The notes under the pieces: generated by a model | The model's database searches: none | What the model was told of the DNA's origin: nothing | Seen by the model: the letters and a program-made list of their open reading frames with translations, nothing else | Part shown: in pieces, positions 58,101 to 64,000 of the stretch | How the letters are laid out: every line of letters begins with the position of its first letter | Numbering within the stretch: position 1 is the first letter of the stretch | NCBI GenBank assembly: GCA_008508345.1 | Contig: QNGE01000112.1 | Coordinates: 258,721-322,720 of the forward strand | Reading direction: 5' to 3' | Source of the DNA: Paragonimus westermani | Taxonomy: Eukaryota; Platyhelminthes; Trematoda; Plagiorchiida; Troglotrematidae | DNA: 64,000 bases | Program-made: the position numbers and the translations under genes

Positions 58101-58974
58101 AGACATCGAGTTGTGTTTTGGTCCTTGTAGGCTTACACACGCGAACAAACAGATAGTTTATTCTTTCAACTCATATGTACATGCCAAGCAAAGTATGTGA
58201 ATGGTTTATCTCTCTTGAGGCCTGGGAGGTACTCTGTGCTTAAACATGTCATTGTGTATTGTAGCGCAGGCGTCCTTTGGCTTCGGTCACTGTGACAGGC
58301 TAATCCGAATCGGATGCCGCCAACCGTGTATTGACAACAAGGGGATGTTTATTGGCGTGTGGTGATCCGTGCTCCTGGGCAGCCGTTTACACAAAAGTAG
58401 TGCGCTTCATTTAAAAATCTACCAAACTATTAAACAGAAATGCAACCATTCACGAACGCTATTATTACCCCAGTATTGATACTGATACACTTCGTAGTCG
58501 ATGGTTTAACTGATTGGAGCTTGCGACTATGTGTGTAATTAGAAATCTATCACGTATGATTAGTTTCTACCACATTTTCTGGCGTGCCGGAACTATATGC
58601 TGACTCAAACTGGTTCATTGCTCACCATTAGTCGGATTAATTGAAATAATGCCGAGCGTCGCAAGACTAATTTGTGCGGGAAGCTTAATAGAAAGCGTAA
58701 GAAACGCACTTTAACGCACTTTCATAACCATTCAGAATTGATAATCCCCGCATCGCCTCTAAACATTCTCCATAGTTTTAGTTGACCTATCTTAAAATAA
58801 CTTTAAGTTCTCGAACATCTTACGTAGCAGCCGAGATAAGAGATGCCGAAGTCACACCTACAGGATGGCTATCTTTCTGTTAAACCTTGATATCAGCTGT
58901 ATTGCATAGATTGGACTAAGGAGTTCAAGTGAGAATATTGTAAAGACATGTAGCGATTCTCAATAGACATATCA
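55126..58974. other. No gene recognised
   Basis: Only short frames. The 123-residue plus frame at 57,202-57,573 is Arg/His-rich without domain structure. The phrase AAATCTACCAAACTATT (58,415-58,431) repeats one at 43,030-43,046 next to a tRNA-like SINE head, and a GCGCTTCATTT word lies just before it, so a SINE remnant may end here. Confidence 0.5.
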
Positions 58975-59285
58975 CATGAAAAACAGTGTGTAGCGAACAA
59001 GCTCGTTTTCAGTGATTCATCATCAGGCTAAATACATCACGTTTATATCACACATTTCACGGGAGAATCGTTAGGGGAGTATACGGGGTTAGCCTGTCAA
59101 GACCCATTGTTCAAGTGGGTACATGATTGCAGTGTGACATTGAATTGATTGACCTCATTAACCACATGTCCCCCCGTATACTCCCCTAACGATTCTCCCG
59201 TGAAATGTGTGATATAAGTGTGATGTATTTAGCCTGATGATGAATCACTGAAGAAGAGCTTGTTCGCTACACATTGCTTTTCATG
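58975..59285. repeat. Inverted repeat, two 114-bp arms, 83-bp spacer
   Basis: The left arm (58,975-59,088) and the right arm (59,172-59,285) are reverse complements with few mismatches. Central words such as CGGGAGAATCGTTAGGGG are perfectly matched. The outer parts carry the dispersed CTGATGA...GAAA repeat also present at 36,591-36,665. The layout is that of a foldback element or two element termini joined head to head. Single-stranded it would fold into a long hairpin. Confidence 0.95.
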
Positions 59286-60779
59286 ACTACGCTGGGAAAT
59301 TTTACGAGATATCACAAGAAATTTGGACTATTTCTATAGTCCGTATTTGGATGTGGGGTTGTTTTGTCCAGTTTCTTAAATTTCCGTGGAACATCAGGAA
59401 ATCAAAATGCAAATAACCTTTTCGTAGGGTTACTTCAAGATAAACCTACATAGGACAGCTTACGTCGTATAGCGTGTAACCTCGTTCACCGGGACCTCAA
59501 GCCGTTCTCTTGTCGGGCTTCAAAGAACAGTGATGAACTTATCTTAGTGAAACTAACTCAACTTTTATCCGACTTTGCAATGGGTATTAGGCATACGGTA
59601 CTTCAAGCTGACACCGTAAGCTGGCAGCGTAATATTTCACGCACTAAAAGTGCTAATCACTTCTGAACCCAATCCGAAAACTCCACCAAAAGACTGGGTA
59701 TATCACACTATATGAATCTTCGAGCTTTTTTTTATCGAGCCTAATGCATATCACTGAACTTAACCGTTACAGCTCAACTAGGTTACTTCCTTGACATACC
59801 AAAACATAGGCGGTCATTTTGCCAACGCAAACCTTACAGTTCCAGGGGCATAGTTTAATTTCTTCATGGATTCACCTAACATAATTGGCTTTAAACTGAA
59901 CGAGAGGAGAAGAACGCGCAAGTCCTGTTTAACTTGGCTAGTGGTTGATCTTATGTATTCTTTTGTGTTCAGGTAAGTCAACTCATCTGAATTAGAAAAG
60001 ATTTTGACAGAAACGTTCTTTTGAACTTCTGTGAGATTTTGTTAATTTGAGTATTCCACCTTGTCTGTTTTTTAATGTCTATCTTAATGGTTCATATATC
60101 AATGTGGAGGTTTCTGACAGAAAATTCACGTTTATCAACAGTGGTTGGATTTTACGAAACATCACCTGGCTTTCTGTCAAACACCACGTAACAGTACAAA
60201 CTTCAATCTGAAAAAAACCACTCAGTCGACATCAATTCTGCTAGTTTCCCCAATTTTTTCATTCCAACTGTTCCCAATTCCTTAGTAAGGTCACAGTAAC
60301 TACGTTTATTTGTATCCCTTTTAAACACTCTTTAACTCTAATAGAGTGGGCCTAACCAAATTTGAGCAAAGCAGCAGTCGGAACATCGTGAACATTGCGT
60401 ATATTCTTTCATGGTTTCACCAAAACGGTTACTCCTAACCAACTCATAAATTTGACAAGTTTCTATCTTAACCTGACACCAGTTTTAATTAAGATTGCTG
60501 TGTTGCCAATCGGTGGATTAGACGGTAAAGCAGTCTTTTTATTTGCAAAGTTTCTATTGAGTCATAGAGTGCAAAGTGTAGCAAACATTTCGGTGAATTC
60601 TCATCACCTATGGTAATACTGACATGCCTAATGTGAAGTGAATGTCTCATTGGTAAGAACGGTTGCCAAATGAAGGTTAGCTGAAGTTCTATTCCAGGCC
60701 GCCGCAAGGATAAACACTAATAGCAAGCACCAACAAGAGTGACATTCGCGTCCAGTGCTCCTCTTCCAAACAGTCCGAC
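59286..60779. other. No gene recognised
   Basis: AT-rich sequence with short frames only. It separates the 114-bp inverted repeat from the Penelope-like remnant and could contain that element's 3' part, since the remnant reads toward it. Confidence 0.45.
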
Positions 60780-60845
60780 TGCAGAGTCTACTGGAATGCA
60801 ACAGCTTCGATCACTTGTGGGTGATGCTCAATCTGTATAAAAAAC
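60780..60845 (+). repeat. Dispersed coding-like repeat, copy 4
   Basis: The phrases AGTCTACTGGAATGCAACAG and TTGTGGGTGATGCTCAATC match the family. The conserved frame gives MQQLRSLVGDAQSV, equivalent to MRKLLSNMGDVQPE in copy 2. Confidence 0.6.
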
Positions 60846-60989
60846 TCACCGAACTGACAGTTGTGAAGCCAAATAAAAGAAAAACGGTCATATGAAAAGA
60901 TTGCTGAAAAAAATCCGTCTGTGTTTCATGAACGCCAGTTGGGTACCAACCACCTATTGATCGATCGGAAGAATCGACCAACGAATAAG

Positions 60990-61840
60990 ATAGTTGAAGT
61001 CATTGAACCAATTTTCTGTCCACACAAAGTTGGGTTAAGTAATCAAGTGGCCATGGCTTCAGAATCAGCCAACATCCAATGGCGGACGGATTTTGACCGA
61101 TTCGACAGAATCCTATCGTTAACACTGGAGGTCAATCTGTTGAACTCATGAATACTGTCATCCAGATGACCTATAATAAAGGTCGTGATCGGTTTCTTCT
61201 CAACGATTGATACGCTCTGATTCTTCTAAGCAAATGTCAAATCGAACGACCTACCTAGTTTGCTGAACGCACGCACACGACCGAATATGTCACCATAGAA
61301 GCGTTGTGATTTGGCACTACATCCTTTGCATTGAAAGCAATCAAGGGAGAAATGTTGAGTGAAACAACCGACCTGGATTTATCAAAGGTTTTCTAGGTGA
61401 ACTAAGTCAACATGTAGGCGACTCAGCTAACGTATCTCTTTTTTATTGCAACCGCACATAAAATCAACTTCCTATCAACTCCTTCAATCCTTGTTGAGAC
61501 ATGAACTGCCTTCATATATTTGGTCAAAATGTTTTCAGGGTAACCATTGTCGTGTAGACTGTTGTCTCTACAAATTATTTCATGTTCCACAGCGCCTACA
61601 TGGCAAATTTTCTGCACGTATCCACCAATCATTTGGTCGGGCCTCATTTGTAGATTACATTAACAAAAGTGTAAATATCATCGTACCAGCGTGACCAAGT
61701 GTACTCGAGATAAAAGAAATGCTTTGAGCTTCCATCAAGCCTTCTACTCATAGGGTGATCAAAATAATGATAACATTGATTTGAATGCAGTCTTGAAGGG
61801 GAGGTCAACAATGGTTGTCCGCAGTTTAACACCCTTCAAA
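60990..61840 (-). mobile_element. Penelope-like element remnant (RT end + GIY-YIG)
   Basis: Minus-strand reading from 61,840 gives WSRWYDDIYTFV (YDD at 61,677-61,685), resembling the R-Y-V-D-D-T-F box with the Val missing. About 15 residues later comes KICHVGAVEHEI and then LHDNGYPENILTKYMK, the characteristic RT end of Penelope-like elements. Roughly 80 residues that should separate these are deleted. The frame goes on with a degraded IKKRYVS, then VVSLNISPLIAFNAKDVV, then ASMVTYSVVCVRSAN, a stop, and VGRS. This corresponds to the GIY-YIG endonuclease core with its second Tyr lost at the stop. NRSKSVRHWMLADSEAMAT is the C-terminal region. Many stops and frame changes make it dead. Confidence 0.75.
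61423..61647 (-). pseudogene. Penelope-like RT end fragment
   Basis: An uninterrupted 74-residue frame holding GGYVQKICHVGAVEHEI, LHDNGYPENILTKYMK and the start of the linker to the endonuclease (GVDRKLILCAVAIKKRYV, in place of K-P-I-x-x-x-V-P-Y-K-G-D). The N-G-Y-P motif and its distance to the preceding I-C are as expected for the family. It ends at a stop directly before the GIY-YIG part. Confidence 0.7.
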
Positions 61841-62744
61841 TGACGGGTATGTTGACAGAAAAATCAGTGGTTCAATATATATCATCAATACAATGCCGGT
61901 AGAAAACTATTCGATCAACAGCAATGTTGAGCGCTGTTCGTTTCAGCTTGCTCAGGAAAGTGTATTTTGAAAATCTACTCAAATCACCGGAATCCAAACC
62001 CCGACAAAAAAATTAAACTAACGGCGAACCAGCCAAACGTCGCGTTAAAGAGACTGTACAAAAATTGTACGAACAGTCTGAAAGTTACGTCTTGCGATAC
62101 TTGCTAAATTCGTTGTACTGTATTGCACGAACTAACTGATAGTTGGTCACCTTGTGTGTCTCATTACGATCAGCCAATGACAGATTGTGATTTCTTCGAT
62201 GGTGTCGTACATCCATTAATTCAGCTTCTCTTTTTGTGAGCAGCAAATGCTTACTGAAGCCAAAAATGAGTTCTCTTTATTGATTGTGCGGGAGATTTTA
62301 ATTCAAGTACATTTTCTAGGACTATTCGAAGACCCTAATGACGAGTATTACAGAATGTTTGCCAGACATTTTCACTAAATTGTGGTGACTACTGTTAGTA
62401 CCCTGTGCGTGTTCAACAGTTTGTTTATACGAAGTCGGACGTGCAGCTGAAAATCGCACGTTCCCACTGATTTGTCCAGACCTAAACTCTTAGATAATGT
62501 TGACAAATGTGTGGTTGACACACTGTTGTCGATGGAACTTTCTGTTTTTAGAAGTATATGCACAGTTGAGGCGCTTTGATGTATTTGGCGTTTCATGTGT
62601 AACACAAAATCAACATTGCGGATTTTATGTTTGCAATTTAGATCGTAATAATGGAATTTCAACGAATCAGGTTATTGTGGGTTGAACACAACCGACATGG
62701 AATCGTGTTCAGATAAAACTTCCGGCAAGCTTACTTTTGACACG
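61841..62744. other. No gene recognised
   Basis: The upstream part of the Penelope-like RT would be expected here on the minus strand, but no motif could be read. Short frames on both strands (for example 62,375-62,662 minus) show no domain. Confidence 0.4.
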
Positions 62745-62880
62745 AGGAGCTGGACTCGAGTTCCGCTTTTTGTGGACGGCAGAAAACTTGAGCTTGTTTC
62801 CTACTTTCGCGGTGTGCTAACCAGGTTTATCTGAATAAAATAACTGTGGTCAGATGCAAGTGATGTTCATTACTGACATT
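62745..62880 (+). repeat. Dispersed coding-like repeat, copy 5
   Basis: The words CTCGAGTTCCG, then TTTCGCGG and GGTTTATCTGAATAAAATAA, then CAAGTGATGTTCATT line up with the other copies, with an extra stretch near the start. It is the most diverged copy, with several stops in the conserved frame. Confidence 0.5.
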
Positions 62881-64000
62881 TCGGCTTTCTATCCATTTCA
62901 GTGAATGAACAATACAGCAGTATTGCCTGCAGTCCAAAGCGAAACTTTTGTTTAGGGAATATCAGTGCAACCCGGGTATAAATCAGATGATAATTCAATC
63001 AAACGAAGTGAGTGTTGACCAACGTACACAATAAAAATAAATCAATATCTTTTCGCTTCTCTATTTTTCAACGAACTTCTTTTCTGGACACCAGAGAACC
63101 AATCTCTTGACCAATTCGCTTCTTCCGAAAAATCGATAGTCAGCGTTTATGTATCAATAATATTTTACCCTTGCAAAAACGGATGGCGTGACACGTTCGT
63201 ACTCCTGACTACACGTGCTGAAGCAACAGATGGTTGCGAGTTGAAGTATGTGCAGGAATTCGATATCCTTGCTGAGAAAGCTTCAAGCAGAGTCAGCCTT
63301 CTGGTTGTTCCTCTCGTCTTTTTATTAATTACTACACACACAAAGACCCAAAGCTGCTTCCGATTACGAGAAAAACTTTTATCAAACTATAACTGAGAAA
63401 ACCCTGAGCTTCTTAGTTCTGTTGAAGTTAGCAGAATCACCGTCAGGCTCATTCAATATGATGATCACACAAAGCCTTCGGAGAATATCGGTTTCTGTTC
63501 TCATATCGTCATGGATTTTAGATGAACGATCGGACAGAATGATTAATCTGCCATTAAATCGCAGTATGTCTCTTCTTTTGAATGTTAGTTGAAAAACTGG
63601 GTAGCCAATTACGTCAATCAAACAAGCAATAAACATCAAAATGGACTGTCTTTTGTAAAGCACTGATAAAAATTGTTGCACCGACTGAAACTAGTGAAAA
63701 TCTGGTTTTCAAAATTGAGTGTTTATGTACAAAGCAATCGATATAGTCTTAAAACTGTGTTTTTAAGTGAGCGGAGCTGTACATCGTCAAAACGATGTGA
63801 AATTATGTTCCATGTGGGTTTTGTTTGCTTACTGGAAGAAATGTAGTTGAAGATGTTCAGAGTGTGGTGCCTTTCAATTACTTGTTCCAGTGCAATAAAA
63901 TATAAAAGCTGACCTTACTACGGTAAATGAAATAGTCGGTATTTCGTGATAGAAAATGAAATGTAATCGAGACAGGTTCTCTGAGTTGCTTTAAGGTTCT
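62881..64000. other. No gene recognised; 99-residue minus frame inside
   Basis: The minus frame 63,382-63,681 starts MQQFLSVLYKRQSILMF and contains RRLCVIIILNEPDGD. It has a hydrophobic start and mixed charged end but matches no family I recognise, and it may be chance or an unknown exon. The rest shows nothing. Confidence 0.3.

Overview
This is a window of an animal nuclear genome, most likely a parasitic flatworm and probably a digenean fluke. The reasons are: one spliced gene with an 18-kb intron, AT-rich non-coding DNA, no operon structure, and decayed Ty3/gypsy, LINE and Penelope-like retroelements of types common in trematodes. The gypsy remnant resembles the fluke CsRn1 group by eye. 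The assignment to flukes is inference, since no species-diagnostic sequence was recognised.

The one clear host gene lies on the minus strand at 19,644-45,170. It is a Slo1/BK-type voltage- and calcium-gated potassium channel alpha subunit, built from four coding exons with GT-AG junctions that keep frame (466 + 64 + 417 1/3 + 460 2/3 codons, 1,408 residues). Exon 1 carries S0-S6, the TVGYGD filter and the start of RCK1. Exon 2 continues RCK1, exon 3 ends RCK1 and holds large insertions, and exon 4 carries RCK2 and the stop. The protein is strikingly divergent at BK regulatory sites. The calcium bowl has lost most of its aspartates, the E399-type Mg2+ ligand is Lys, one of the two pore-mouth glutamate rings is Val, and about 115 extra residues sit inside the RCK1 calcium-site segment.

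Layout. 1-1,453: minus-strand LINE endonuclease remnant ending in a (TTA)n run. About 1,493-2,350: minus-strand open frames of unknown nature. 2,350-2,620: long imperfect palindrome. 2,540-4,793: minus-strand gypsy gag-protease-RT-RNase H remnant. 5,110-6,580: plus-strand gypsy integrase, polypurine tract and LTR, so the two halves point in opposite directions. 6,581-13,150: no gene seen. 13,160-16,420: plus-strand CR1/Jockey-like LINE, interrupted by about 1.25 kb. 16,430-19,643: 3' flank of the channel gene. 19,644-45,170: channel gene. Its giant first intron holds an exon-like fragment resembling a cathepsin propeptide (+), a splice-bounded exon with a psq-like helix-turn-helix (-), AT microsatellites, tRNA-like SINE heads and dispersed repeats. 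45,176-64,000: mostly non-coding DNA with a 174-bp duplicated unit carrying a hairpin, a 114-bp inverted repeat, a dispersed coding-like repeat family, and a Penelope-like element remnant with RT and GIY-YIG parts at 60,990-61,840.

All mobile-element reading frames are broken and none looks autonomous. No rRNA gene, intact tRNA gene or CRISPR array was seen. Family calls come from reading translated sequence by eye. No database search was run.
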